Below are positions 16,206 through 23,277 of a stretch of DNA of 32,939 bases, in pieces (the first letter of the stretch is position 1; each line of letters begins with the position of its first letter). The translations under genes and the position numbers were made by a program. This DNA comes from Trebonia sp035294225 (GTDB lineage: Bacteria > Actinomycetota > Actinomycetes > Streptosporangiales > Streptosporangiaceae): positions 1 through 32,939 of the forward strand of contig DATGLH010000103.1 of NCBI GenBank assembly GCA_035294225.1. Reading direction: 5' to 3'. The notes below the pieces were generated by a model. That model searched no databases. It was given only the letters and a program-made list of their open reading frames with translations, and was not told where the DNA came from.

Positions 16206-16793
16206 CGCGGCGCGCAGCAGGGTGCCGAAAACGGCGGCCGCCACGACCGGGCCGCCCTTCTCCGACACGTTGCTCAGCGCGGGGACGCCGCTGGCCCGCA
16301 GCGCCTCCTTCGCCGCCGCCGCGCCGTACAGGCCGGCCGGCGTCCCGATCACCAGCGCCGGCTGGACCGCCCGGCGCAGGATCTCGGCGAGCGCGTCCGG
16401 CGTGCCGCCGACCACCCAGACGGCATCCGGCCCTGCCTCGCCGAACCCGAGCCGGATCCCGGCCGCCGGCACCGCGATGCCGGTAGTCCTGGCCAGCCGG
16501 ACGGCCAGCGGCTCGGCGGCCTTGCAGATCACCGGATAGCCGGTGATCCCGGCGGCCACCATCGGCGCGTCGGCGACCACCTTCGCTCCGGCCTCGATAG
16601 CCCGGACCCCGGCGGCCAGGACCCCCTCATCACATACCAGGTCGCGGGCGTAGTCGAAGTCAGCGGTAGCGCAGAGCACCGCCTCGGTGACCGCGCGGGT
16701 CAGCGGCGGCAGCCCGCTCAGGTCGATCCGGGCCCGCAGGACGCGGTACGACTCAGCCCGTGCCGGATCGCCGGCGGCAGAGCCCGCGTCCAT
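16185..16793 (-). CDS. cobH: Precorrin-8X methylmutase-like protein (CobH/CbiC), catalytic His replaced by Cys
   Basis: A 202-aa protein from ATG 16793 (the frame is open to 16916, with other ATGs at 16838 and 16916). Family features are ESYRVLRARIDLSGLPPL, AGAKVVADAPMVAAGI, PDAVWVVGGTPDALAEIL, QPALVIGTPAGLYGAAAAKEAL and PALSNVSEKGG. CobH moves a methyl group from C11 to C12 of precorrin-8X, using a histidine (His43 in the Pseudomonas denitrificans enzyme) in a V-I-H-A-type motif. Here the motif reads VLCA: codon TGC at 16673-16671 encodes C41. It may be inactive or altered. It lies 140 bp upstream of cysG on the same strand, so the two may be co-transcribed. Its last codons and stop are tandemly duplicated. 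Confidence 0.82.
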   Translation of the reverse strand: MDAGSAAGDPARAESYRVLRARIDLSGLPPLTRAVTEAVLCATADFDYARDLVCDEGVLAAGVRAIEAGAKVVADAPMVAAGITGYPVICKAAEPLAVRLARTTGIAVPAAGIRLGFGEAGPDAVWVVGGTPDALAEILRRAVQPALVIGTPAGLYGAAAAKEALRASGVPALSNVSEKGGPVVAAAVFGTLLRAARGDLAP

Positions 16794-17298
16794 GCCCGCT
16801 GAGCCGCCCGCCGTGTCTGTCGAGCCACGAACCCCCATGTCTGTCGAGAAAAGCACCCCGGGTTCGCCAGCACAACAACCGCACCGCCGGCGTGTCTGTG
16901 AGCAGGCCCGCAGCATAGACCGTTGCTTTCTGGTAACAGCATCCGAAGCGGCGCCCGCGGTGAAGGCGACCGGCGCAAGCTGGGTGTTCTGGTAATAACA
17001 CCCGAGATCGTGGCAGGGAGTGCCACCACGAGCCGGCAGGAGGCCGATACACTTGCGGGCGCGCGGACTCGTCCGGTGCTGCGCCCGGCCGCAGGGCGCA
17101 TCGCGGAATGCGCATCGGATCTTCAGCGAACTGTAAGCATGGCCGGGTAGTCTCCGGCCGCGCGATCAGGCATTCGCGTGGACGGCAGTCCGCAGAAGCG
17201 AACGGAGCATGCATGGCAAGGGACCGATACCACCTCGGCACCGACCCGGCGGCCGCCCGGCCGGTGCCCGGCCCGGGCCGTTCGACGGAGGCGTGAGC
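16794..17298. other. 505-bp divergent intergenic region with tandem hairpins
   Basis: This lies between the starts of the methylmutase gene (minus) and the glycosyltransferase gene (plus). It contains two nearby perfect stems: GGGTGTT/AACACCC (16982-16988 and 16997-17003, loop CTGGTAAT) and GTGGCA/TGCCAC (17010-17015 and 17021-17026). TTCTGGTAAyA occurs twice, at 16928 and 16987. A further stem, GGCCGG/CCGGCC, is at 17141-17159. The region should hold promoters for both genes; no known riboswitch class was recognised. Confidence 0.5.
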
Positions 17299-18123
17299 AT
17301 GTTTTACTCCAACCCGGCGGACGCGTCGATCGACGCTGACGCCCTGAAGGCGCTTGCCGACAGCTACGGCGAGCGCGCCACCAAGCTTCCCCCCGTCGCG
17401 CTGGTGATCGCCGCCTACAACGAGGAAGGCGCGGTCGGCCCGGTCGTCGAGACGCTGCCCCGCACGGTGTGCGGGATGCCCGCGGAGGTGATCGTGGTCG
17501 CCGACGGCTGCGCCGACGCCACCGCCAAGGAGGCCGACGCGGCTGGCGCCATCGTCTGCGACGTCCCGGTCAACCGCGGGCAGGGTGCCGCGCTCCGGCT
17601 CGGCTACCGGATTGCGCGCGAGGGCGGCGCGCAGTACATCGTCACCACGGACGCCGACGGCCAGTACAACCCGATGGAGATCGAGTCCCTGCTCACCCCG
17701 GTCGTCGAGGGCAAGGCCGATTTCGTCACCGGGTCGCGCCGGATGGGCAGCGAGGAAACCAAGGACCCGATCCGCCGGGCGGGCGTACGGTTCTTCGCCT
17801 TCCTGGTCAGCCTGCTCACCGGGCAGCGGATCAGCGACACCACCTTCGGCCTGCGGGCCATGCGCGCCGAGGTGACGGGGGCCGTCCGCCTCGAGCAGCC
17901 GCAGTACCAGGCTTCCGAGCTGCTGATCGGCGTCATCACGCACGGCTACCGGGTGCTGGAGGTGCCCGCGACCATCCACAAGCGGAAGGTCGGCGAGAGC
18001 AAGAAGGGCCAGAACCCCTTCTACAACCTGCACATCCCGGGCGTGAACAACATCTTCTACGGCGCCCGGTTCACGCGGGTCGTCCTCGGCACCTGGTGGC
18101 GCGAACGCCGCCGCCGTTCCTGA
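17299..18123 (+). CDS. Family 2 glycosyltransferase (dolichyl-phosphate-mannose synthase-like)
   Basis: A 274-aa GT-A fold transferase. PPVALVIAAYNEEGAVGPVVETLP (~31-54) is the nucleotide-sugar binding start. VIVVADGCADAT and NRGQGAALRLGYRIA follow, and VTTDADGQYNP carries the metal-binding DAD of GT2 enzymes. The C-terminal RKVGESKKGQNPFYNL motif is typical of prenyl-phosphate glycosyltransferases. No C-terminal membrane helices are present. ATG 17299 is 7 nt after GGAGG; GTG 17293 is too close, and the upstream ATG 17209 would add ~30 non-conserved residues. It probably loads a sugar onto a polyprenyl phosphate, and the nearby GtrA-like protein could flip the product. The end of the gene is duplicated downstream. 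Confidence 0.9.
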   Translation: MFYSNPADASIDADALKALADSYGERATKLPPVALVIAAYNEEGAVGPVVETLPRTVCGMPAEVIVVADGCADATAKEADAAGAIVCDVPVNRGQGAALRLGYRIAREGGAQYIVTTDADGQYNPMEIESLLTPVVEGKADFVTGSRRMGSEETKDPIRRAGVRFFAFLVSLLTGQRISDTTFGLRAMRAEVTGAVRLEQPQYQASELLIGVITHGYRVLEVPATIHKRKVGESKKGQNPFYNLHIPGVNNIFYGARFTRVVLGTWWRERRRRS

Positions 18124-18203
18124 CGCGACTGGGCCCGCTAGCCCGGCCTCAGGTGACCGGCCCGCCGCCGTTCCTGACGCGACCGGCCCGCTAGCCGGCC
18201 TCA
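18108..18203. repeat. Direct duplication of the glycosyltransferase 3' end
   Basis: 18108-18151 (end of the gene, TGA stop and downstream bases) is repeated at 18162-18203 with two single-base gaps and one mismatch. The copy carries its own TGA at 18175-18177. Each copy begins CCGCCGCCGTTCCTGACGCG. Confidence 0.9.
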
Positions 18204-18345
18204 CGCTCTCCGTATCCCGCGCCTCCATATCCCAGCGCTGTTAGGCCGTCTGGAACACAGTTCCCTGGCACCGCAAGAGGCACAGGCGTCACGGCCGCAT
18301 CGGCCCCAGAATCCGGTGACACGCTATGGCCATCCAAACAAATCG

Positions 18346-18372
18346 AAAAATCATTCATTATGAATGATTTTT
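18346..18372. terminator. Perfect 27-bp AT-rich palindrome
   Basis: AAAAATCATTCAT (18346-18358), central T, ATGAATGATTTTT (18360-18372). It is a perfect 13-bp inverted repeat in an AT-rich island within very GC-rich DNA, between two convergent genes. On either strand the RNA would end in U5, so a bidirectional intrinsic terminator is possible. An operator (Fur/Zur/TetR-like symmetry) or recombination site is an alternative. Confidence 0.5.
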
Positions 18373-18525
18373 ATGGTATAGGTCTAAGAATTTTACACGA
18401 TCATGGCCTGCGGCACGTGAGGTGGGACCCTTGGGGGCTGTGCGACGGAAGGCGCCTGCGCTAGGAGCGGCAAGCCGACTTTTGCCGATCGCGCGACCGG
18501 CATGCCCGGCATATGACAGCAGGCC

Positions 18526-18847
18526 GCGCCGCCAGGCCGCGCCCGCCGGGATGACCTCGCGCCGCCAGGCCGCGCCCGCCAGGATGACCTCGCGCCGCCG
18601 GGCTGCGCCCGCCGGGATGACCCCGCACCAGCCGGGCCGCATCCGCCGGGCCAGCCGGGGATGACCCACGCGCTAACCGGGGATGACCCACGCGCTAACC
18701 GGGCCGCGCCATATCAGGGGGCCGGGTACCGAAGAGGCATCGGACCAGGTACCGGAAACCGATCTGGCCACGGCGGACCCGCGAGCCCCGCGCGCCCGGG
18801 GCGACCCCAGCGCCACGGGCCCAGCGCCCAGCGCCACGGGCCCAGCG
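18526..18847. repeat. Cluster of three short tandem-repeat families
   Basis: A 33-bp unit occurs three times (18526-18558, 18559-18591, 18592-18624), followed by a degenerate fourth. A 22-bp unit occurs twice perfectly (18655-18676, 18677-18698). A 21-bp unit occurs twice perfectly (18806-18826, 18827-18847). The 33- and 22-bp units share the word GGATGAC. Reading frames through them translate the repeats only and show no family. The rest of 18204-18880 holds no gene that I can support. Confidence 0.85.
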
Positions 18848-18880
18848 CCCTAGGGCCCCAGGGCCAGCGCGCTGGCGCCC

Positions 18881-19744
18881 TTACTCCGTCGCAGGGGAAG
18901 GCGAAGTGGCGGAAGAGGTTTTCGGGGACGGCCTGGCGTGGTGGGCCGACGTGGAGGCGGTGCCCCTGGCGCCAGGGGTGCCCTTCGAGTTGGAGGCGCT
19001 CCTGGCGCCGGCACCGGAGCCGGGAGCCCCGGCGGGGGCTGCCGAGCCCGGGGCGGCGGAAGCGGCCGGGAGCCGCCCGACGCCGGCCGGCGCCGCGGAG
19101 GCCGGCGCCGCGGGACCCGGCGCTGCGGAGGCCGGCGCCGCGGAGGCCGGCGCCGCGGAGTAGGGGACCTCGGCGGGAGCGGCCGAGGCCGCCGAGCGCG
19201 GCGCTTCCGCGGGGCGCGGCTCATGCCGCGTGCCCGGCGGGATGGCATCCGGGCCGGTGGCGGCCGCGCGGACGGCCGTGGTGCGCTCGGCGAACAGCAC
19301 GTAATGGAAGATCACGAAACGCAGCAGGAACGTGACGAAATTGGCCACCAGGTACACGAAGTCGACGAGCAGCACGTGCTTGAATCCAGACAGGTGCATC
19401 CAGGAGGCCATGTGGTAGCCCAGCTTCGTGGCCAGCCACAGGATCACCCACACCATCGCGGTGATCACATAGAACGGCACGGTTTCCCGCAGCACGTCTG
19501 GCCTGCCCTTGCGCTCCCATGCCCAGCGGCTCAGCACGTAGCTGACGACCGCGCCGGAGAACGTGCTCAGGAGCGCCGCCGGCGTCGAGCTCAGGTGGAA
19601 CACGCCGTTGCATATCGACAGCACGATCTCGCTGGTCGCCAGCGCCAGGATCGCTACCCCCGCGAACCGGGTGAAACGCACGCCCACCTTGGTGCGAAGC
19701 TTCCGCCACAATGGCGCTATAAGGCGATTCTGCGCGAGTGTCAT
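18881..19744 (-). CDS. GtrA-family membrane protein with long Ala/Pro-rich tail
   Basis: A 287-aa protein. Residues ~20-155 form a four-helix GtrA domain (VRFTRFAGVAILALATSEIVL; SYVLSRWAWERKG; FYVITAMVWVILWLATKLG; LVANFVTFLLRFVIFHYVLF). GtrA proteins are implicated in moving polyprenyl-phosphate-linked sugars across the membrane. Residues ~160-287 are low-complexity Ala/Pro/Ser with repeated SAAPA units and no recognisable domain; such a tail is absent from typical GtrA proteins of 120-160 aa and probably lies in the cytoplasm or periplasm as a disordered segment. It faces the GT2 gene convergently; joint action in glycolipid or wall decoration is inferred. Confidence 0.82.
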   Translation of the reverse strand: MTLAQNRLIAPLWRKLRTKVGVRFTRFAGVAILALATSEIVLSICNGVFHLSSTPAALLSTFSGAVVSYVLSRWAWERKGRPDVLRETVPFYVITAMVWVILWLATKLGYHMASWMHLSGFKHVLLVDFVYLVANFVTFLLRFVIFHYVLFAERTTAVRAAATGPDAIPPGTRHEPRPAEAPRSAASAAPAEVPYSAAPASAAPASAAPGPAAPASAAPAGVGRLPAASAAPGSAAPAGAPGSGAGARSASNSKGTPGARGTASTSAHHARPSPKTSSATSPSPATE

Positions 19745-20067
19745 GTAGTTCCTCAGGTCCGGGACCGACGTTACTCAAGTAAACAGCACGGAAACCGCAG
19801 GCCCCTCGATCTACCCCCGAAACACCACAACCGCGTGGCACCGCGAGGATACTTCGGTGACTCGTACCAATAGCACGTTACCTTGTGGCGCCGGGCGCCG
19901 CCCGGAAGACCCGCCAGCTCGCGGTGAGCCGCTCCGGAGCGCGGCCCCGCCTGCGGCGCGGCGGCCGCCCGCGGCGCGGGCGGGAACGCAGGCGGCGGCC
20001 GGGACCGGGAGCGCGGGCCCCGGCCGGGAACGCGGACCGCGGGCCGTCGCGGCGGCCGGGCCGCGGG
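19745..20067. other. 323-bp gap between gtrA-like gene and glyA
   Basis: It should contain the promoter of the GtrA-like gene (minus strand; AT-richer patch 19765-19880) and the 3' end of the glyA transcript. The part from about 19915 to 20065 is extremely GC-rich, with imperfect repeats of CGGGAACGCGG-like words. I see no gene, riboswitch or clear terminator. Confidence 0.5.
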
Positions 20068-21339
20068 CTACGGCTCGGGGGACCAGCCGGGGATCGGGTA
20101 GCCCGCCAGCAGGTCGCGGACCTCGGCGGCGATCCGGTCCAGCGTCGCCTCCTCGCCCTTGGCGGCCGCGGCGACCGCCTCGTCGATCCAGGCCGCGAGC
20201 TGCGGCATGTGCGACTCGTCCAGGCCGCGGGTGGTGATCGCGGGCGTGCCGAGCCGGATGCCGGAGGGGTCGAACGGACGGCGCGGGTCGAACGGGACCG
20301 TGTTGAAGTTCAGCTCGATGCCTGCCCGGTCCAGCGCCTTGGCGGCCGGCTTGCCGCCGATCCCCTTCGACGTCAGGTCCACGAGCAGCAAGTGGTTGTC
20401 GGTCCCGCTGGACACCAGGTCGAATCCGCGTGCCTGTAGCGCGGACGCCAGGGCCTTGGCGTTTGACACCACCTGCGCCGCGTACGCCCGGAACGACGGC
20501 TGGGCGGCCTCGCGAAGCGCCACCGCGATCCCCGCCGTCGTGTGGTTGTGCGGGCCGCCCTGCAGGCCGGGGAACACCGCCTTGTCGACCGCCGAGGCGT
20601 GCGCGGCGTCGGTCATGATCATCGCGCCGCGCGGGCCGCGCAGCGTCTTGTGCGTGGTCGTGGTGATCACGTGCGCGTGACCGGCCGGCGACGGGTGCGC
20701 GCCGCCCGCGATCAGGCCCGCGATGTGCGCGATATCGGCGACGAGCACGGCGTCGACTTCGGCCGCGATCTCGGCGAACGCCGGGAAGTCGATCGTCCGC
20801 GGCACCGCGGTGCCGCCAGCGAAGATGATCCTGGGGCGCTCCTTCCGCGCCAGGTCGCGGACCTCGTCCAGGTCGACCCGGCCGGTGTCGCGCCGCACGC
20901 CGTACTGCACGGCGTTGAACCACTTGCCGCCGAGCGCCACCGCGGCCCCGTGCGTGAGGTGACCGCCCATCGGCAGCGCCATCCCCAGGACCGTGTCCCC
21001 CGGCTGGGCGAACGCCAGGTACACGGCCAGGTTCGCCGGCGAGCCCGAGTACGGCTGCACGTTCGCGTGGTCCACGCCGAACAGCGCCTTGGCCCGCTCG
21101 ACCGCGATCGTCTCGACCGGGTCGATGAACTGCTGGCCCTCGTAGTAGCGCTTGCCCGGGTACCCCTCGGAGTACTTGTTCGTCAACACCGTGCCGCACG
21201 CCTCGAGCACGGCGAGCGATACGTAGTTCTCCGACGGGATCAGCCGCATCTTCTCGGCTTGGCGGCGTGCCTCGCCGTGAATCAGCCTCGCGATCTCCGG
21301 GTCGGACGAGTCGATCTGGGGAATGGGCGGCTGGTGCAT
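20068..21339 (-). CDS. glyA: Serine hydroxymethyltransferase
   Basis: A 423-aa PLP enzyme interconverting serine and glycine with tetrahydrofolate. Visible landmarks: IPSENYVSLAVLEACGTVLTNKYSEGYPGKRYY (34-66), GGHLTHG (125-131), D201 and H204 in ADIAHIAGLI, the Schiff-base lysine K231 in TTTTHKTLRGPRGAM, and SGIRLGTPAITTRG near the C-terminus. Length matches the family. ATG 21339 follows GGAGGTCGCCC, a good ribosome-binding site. One small departure is a methionine (ALPMGGHLTHG) where histidine commonly precedes GGHLTHG. It is divergent from the nucleoside hydrolase gene across 141 bp, so the two promoters face apart. Confidence 0.96.
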   Translation of the reverse strand: MHQPPIPQIDSSDPEIARLIHGEARRQAEKMRLIPSENYVSLAVLEACGTVLTNKYSEGYPGKRYYEGQQFIDPVETIAVERAKALFGVDHANVQPYSGSPANLAVYLAFAQPGDTVLGMALPMGGHLTHGAAVALGGKWFNAVQYGVRRDTGRVDLDEVRDLARKERPRIIFAGGTAVPRTIDFPAFAEIAAEVDAVLVADIAHIAGLIAGGAHPSPAGHAHVITTTTHKTLRGPRGAMIMTDAAHASAVDKAVFPGLQGGPHNHTTAGIAVALREAAQPSFRAYAAQVVSNAKALASALQARGFDLVSSGTDNHLLLVDLTSKGIGGKPAAKALDRAGIELNFNTVPFDPRRPFDPSGIRLGTPAITTRGLDESHMPQLAAWIDEAVAAAAKGEEATLDRIAAEVRDLLAGYPIPGWSPEP

Positions 21340-21480
21340 GGGCGACCTCCTCAGGTGACGAGGCTACCTCAGGGGTCCCCGGGAGGCGCGGGGGGTATGG
21401 AGGCCCGTGAGGAAAAACAGAGTCGCAACGGTACGTTCGGTACCTTCGTATTCGCCACTGACCGACGGACAGGACAGGCC

Positions 21481-22410
21481 ATGAGCACCACCATCATCCT
21501 CGACTGCGACCCCGGCATCGACGACGCGCTGGCGATCGCGTTCGCGGCCGGGCACCCCGGGATCGAGCTCGCCGGGATCACCAGCGTGGCCGGCAACGTG
21601 GGGCTGGACAAGACGACGGCGAACGCGCTGGCCGTCGCGTCCTTCGTGGGGGCGGCGGACGTGCCGGTGACCCCCGGGTGCGCCGCGCCGCTGCTGCGCC
21701 CGGCAGCGGACGCGGGGCACGTGCACGGCGAGTCGGGCCTCGGCGGCGCGGTGCTGCCGCCGCCGTCGAGGAAGGCCGAAGACGGGCACGCGATCGACTT
21801 CATCATCGAGCGCGTAGCCGCCGCGCCCGGTGAGATCACGCTGGTCGCGACCGGGCCGCTGACCAACATCGCGCTCGCGCTGCGCCGCGAGCCGCGGCTG
21901 CCGCAGTGGGTGCGGGATTTCGTGATCATGGGGGGCTCGGCGGGGCGCGGCAACGTCAGCCACGCCGCCGAGTTCAACATGTGGGCGGACCCGGAGGCGG
22001 CCGCGGTGGTGTTCGAGGCAGGGTGGGCGGTGCGGATGATCGGGCTCGACGTCACGCTGCGGGCGCGGGCGGGTTCCGCCGTGCAGGAACGGATGCGCGG
22101 GTTCGGCGCGCTGGGGTCCGAGCTGCTGCTGCCCGCGCTCGCGCAGTACGCCGACTCGCACGCCGCGGCCGGCGATCCCCCGGTGCACGACGTCTGCGCG
22201 GTGGTGTCGGTCGCCGCGCCGTCGGTCTTCACGTACACGCCGGCGTCGGTGCAGGTCGAGACCACGGGCCGGCTGACGTCGGGAATGACCGTGACTGACT
22301 TTTCGGCGTCCGGTATTCCGAACGCACTCGTGGCGACTGATATCGATGTAGAGCGCTTCTGGGCGGTGGTGCTGGACACCTACGAGTCGCTCGCGGAGAA
22401 TCTCGGCTAG
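21481..22410 (+). CDS. Inosine/uridine-preferring nucleoside hydrolase family protein
   Basis: A 309-aa N-ribohydrolase. The defining calcium-binding and catalytic cluster DCDPGIDDA spans 8-16. LVATGPLTNIALAL (~121-134) and FVIMGGSAGRGNVSHAAEFNMWADPEAA (ribose-binding N and D) follow. VHDVCAVVSVAAPSVF carries the C-terminal His-Asp pair. It hydrolyses ribonucleosides to ribose and base. ATG 21481 has AGGACAGG just upstream; the frame is open far upstream but those codons are antisense to glyA. A short inverted repeat, GGTAC/GTACC (21430-21444), lies in the divergent promoter region. It acts in purine/pyrimidine salvage, with substrate preference undetermined. Confidence 0.93.
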   Translation: MSTTIILDCDPGIDDALAIAFAAGHPGIELAGITSVAGNVGLDKTTANALAVASFVGAADVPVTPGCAAPLLRPAADAGHVHGESGLGGAVLPPPSRKAEDGHAIDFIIERVAAAPGEITLVATGPLTNIALALRREPRLPQWVRDFVIMGGSAGRGNVSHAAEFNMWADPEAAAVVFEAGWAVRMIGLDVTLRARAGSAVQERMRGFGALGSELLLPALAQYADSHAAAGDPPVHDVCAVVSVAAPSVFTYTPASVQVETTGRLTSGMTVTDFSASGIPNALVATDIDVERFWAVVLDTYESLAENLG

Positions 22411-22439
22411 GCTAACGTCCCTGCCTGGCAGCGGACGGC

Positions 22440-22459
22440 CTCCCAGGATTCTCCCAGGA
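22440..22459 (+). promoter_or_regulatory. Direct-repeat operator candidate for the response regulator
   Basis: CTCCCAGGA occurs at 22440-22448 and 22451-22459, exactly 11 bp (one helical turn) apart and about 90 bp before the response-regulator gene. OmpR-family regulators bind such in-phase direct repeats, and MprA-type sites contain TCTCAG-like words. Autoregulation is inferred. Confidence 0.45.
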
Positions 22460-22545
22460 GTTCCCCGCGGCCGTCCCAGCGCGAGCGGCCATACTCCCCG
22501 CATGGCCGGCGAACCCGCAGCACACAGGCACCGAGGCGGGGCACA

Positions 22546-23277
22546 GTGAACCAAGGCAATCCCATGGCAGAAGGTGACCTCATCCCGAAGGTGCTAGTCG
22601 TCGACGACGAGCCGAACATCCGAGAACTCGTCCAGGTAGCGCTGAAGTTCCACGGCTGCGCGGTGACGACCGGCGCGACCGGCAAGGACGCGCTCGAGCT
22701 GGCCGAGGCCGGCGACCCCGACCTGATCGTGCTCGACGTGATGCTCCCCGACATCGACGGCTTCGAGGTGTGCCGGCGGCTCCGCGCGGCCGACAACGAC
22801 GTGCCGGTCATCTTCCTCACCGCGAGGGACACCACGTCGGACACCGTCACCGGGCTGACGATCGGCGGAGACGACTACATCACCAAGCCGTTCTCGGTCG
22901 AGGCCCTGGTGGCGCGGGTGCGTGCGGTCCTGCGCCGGGCGGCCAAGCAGCGGGGCACGCCCGGCGACGCCGACGGCGGGTCGACGCTGCGCGTCGCCGA
23001 CCTGGAACTCGACGAGGAGCACTGGACGGTCCGCCGGGCGGGCACCCCGGTGGAGCTGTCGCCGACGGAGTTCCGGCTGCTGGCCTACCTGATGCGCAAC
23101 CAGGGCCTGATGCTCACCCGCAAGCAGCTGCTGGAGAACGTGTGGGGGTGGGAGTACGCCGGCCAGTCCCAGGTCCTGGAGACGTACGTGAGCTACCTGC
23201 GACGCAAGCTCGATCCGCTCGGGCCGCCGCTGATCCACACCCAGCGCGGCGTCGGGTACAGCCTCCGTCCGCCGTGA
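22546..23277 (+). CDS. OmpR/PhoB-family response regulator
   Basis: A 243-aa regulator. The receiver has DDE (20-22), phospho-acceptor D64 (LIVLDVMLPDIDG), the conserved threonine in IFLTARD and lysine in ITKPFS. A linker leads to a winged-helix effector (LELDEEHWTVRRAGTPVELSPTEFRLLAYLMRN; QLLENVWGWEYAGQSQVLETYVSYLRRKLD; THIQTRG-like HTQRGVGYSLR). GTG 22546 is preceded by GGCGGGG; ATG 22564 is an alternative giving MAEGDLIPK. Its stop overlaps the GTG of the sensor kinase (GTGA), so they form one operon. Closest in type to actinobacterial TcrA/MprA regulators. Confidence 0.93.
   Translation: MNQGNPMAEGDLIPKVLVVDDEPNIRELVQVALKFHGCAVTTGATGKDALELAEAGDPDLIVLDVMLPDIDGFEVCRRLRAADNDVPVIFLTARDTTSDTVTGLTIGGDDYITKPFSVEALVARVRAVLRRAAKQRGTPGDADGGSTLRVADLELDEEHWTVRRAGTPVELSPTEFRLLAYLMRNQGLMLTRKQLLENVWGWEYAGQSQVLETYVSYLRRKLDPLGPPLIHTQRGVGYSLRPP

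Noticed and set aside
16840..17100. Cobalamin riboswitch upstream of cobH or the glycosyltransferase
   Set aside because: A few fragments (GCCAC, GGTGAA, CAGGAGGCC) resemble the class, but the conserved B12-box and core do not line up on either strand.
17209..17298. Upstream ATG as the glycosyltransferase start
   Set aside because: It would add ~30 Pro/Gly/Arg-rich residues lacking family similarity; ATG 17299 has a well-spaced GGAGG.
18346..18372. Chromosomal dif (XerCD) site
   Set aside because: The symmetry is perfect to the centre with a 1-bp core, whereas dif sites have about 6 bp between unlike half-sites.
18526..18624. CRISPR-like array
   Set aside because: The 33-bp units abut each other with no spacers, and no cas gene is present.
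18358..18669. 103-residue minus-strand frame with repeated AGAAWRREVIP-like units
   Set aside because: It only translates the 33-bp tandem repeats; no ribosome-binding site, no recognisable domain, and its end runs into the AT-rich palindrome.
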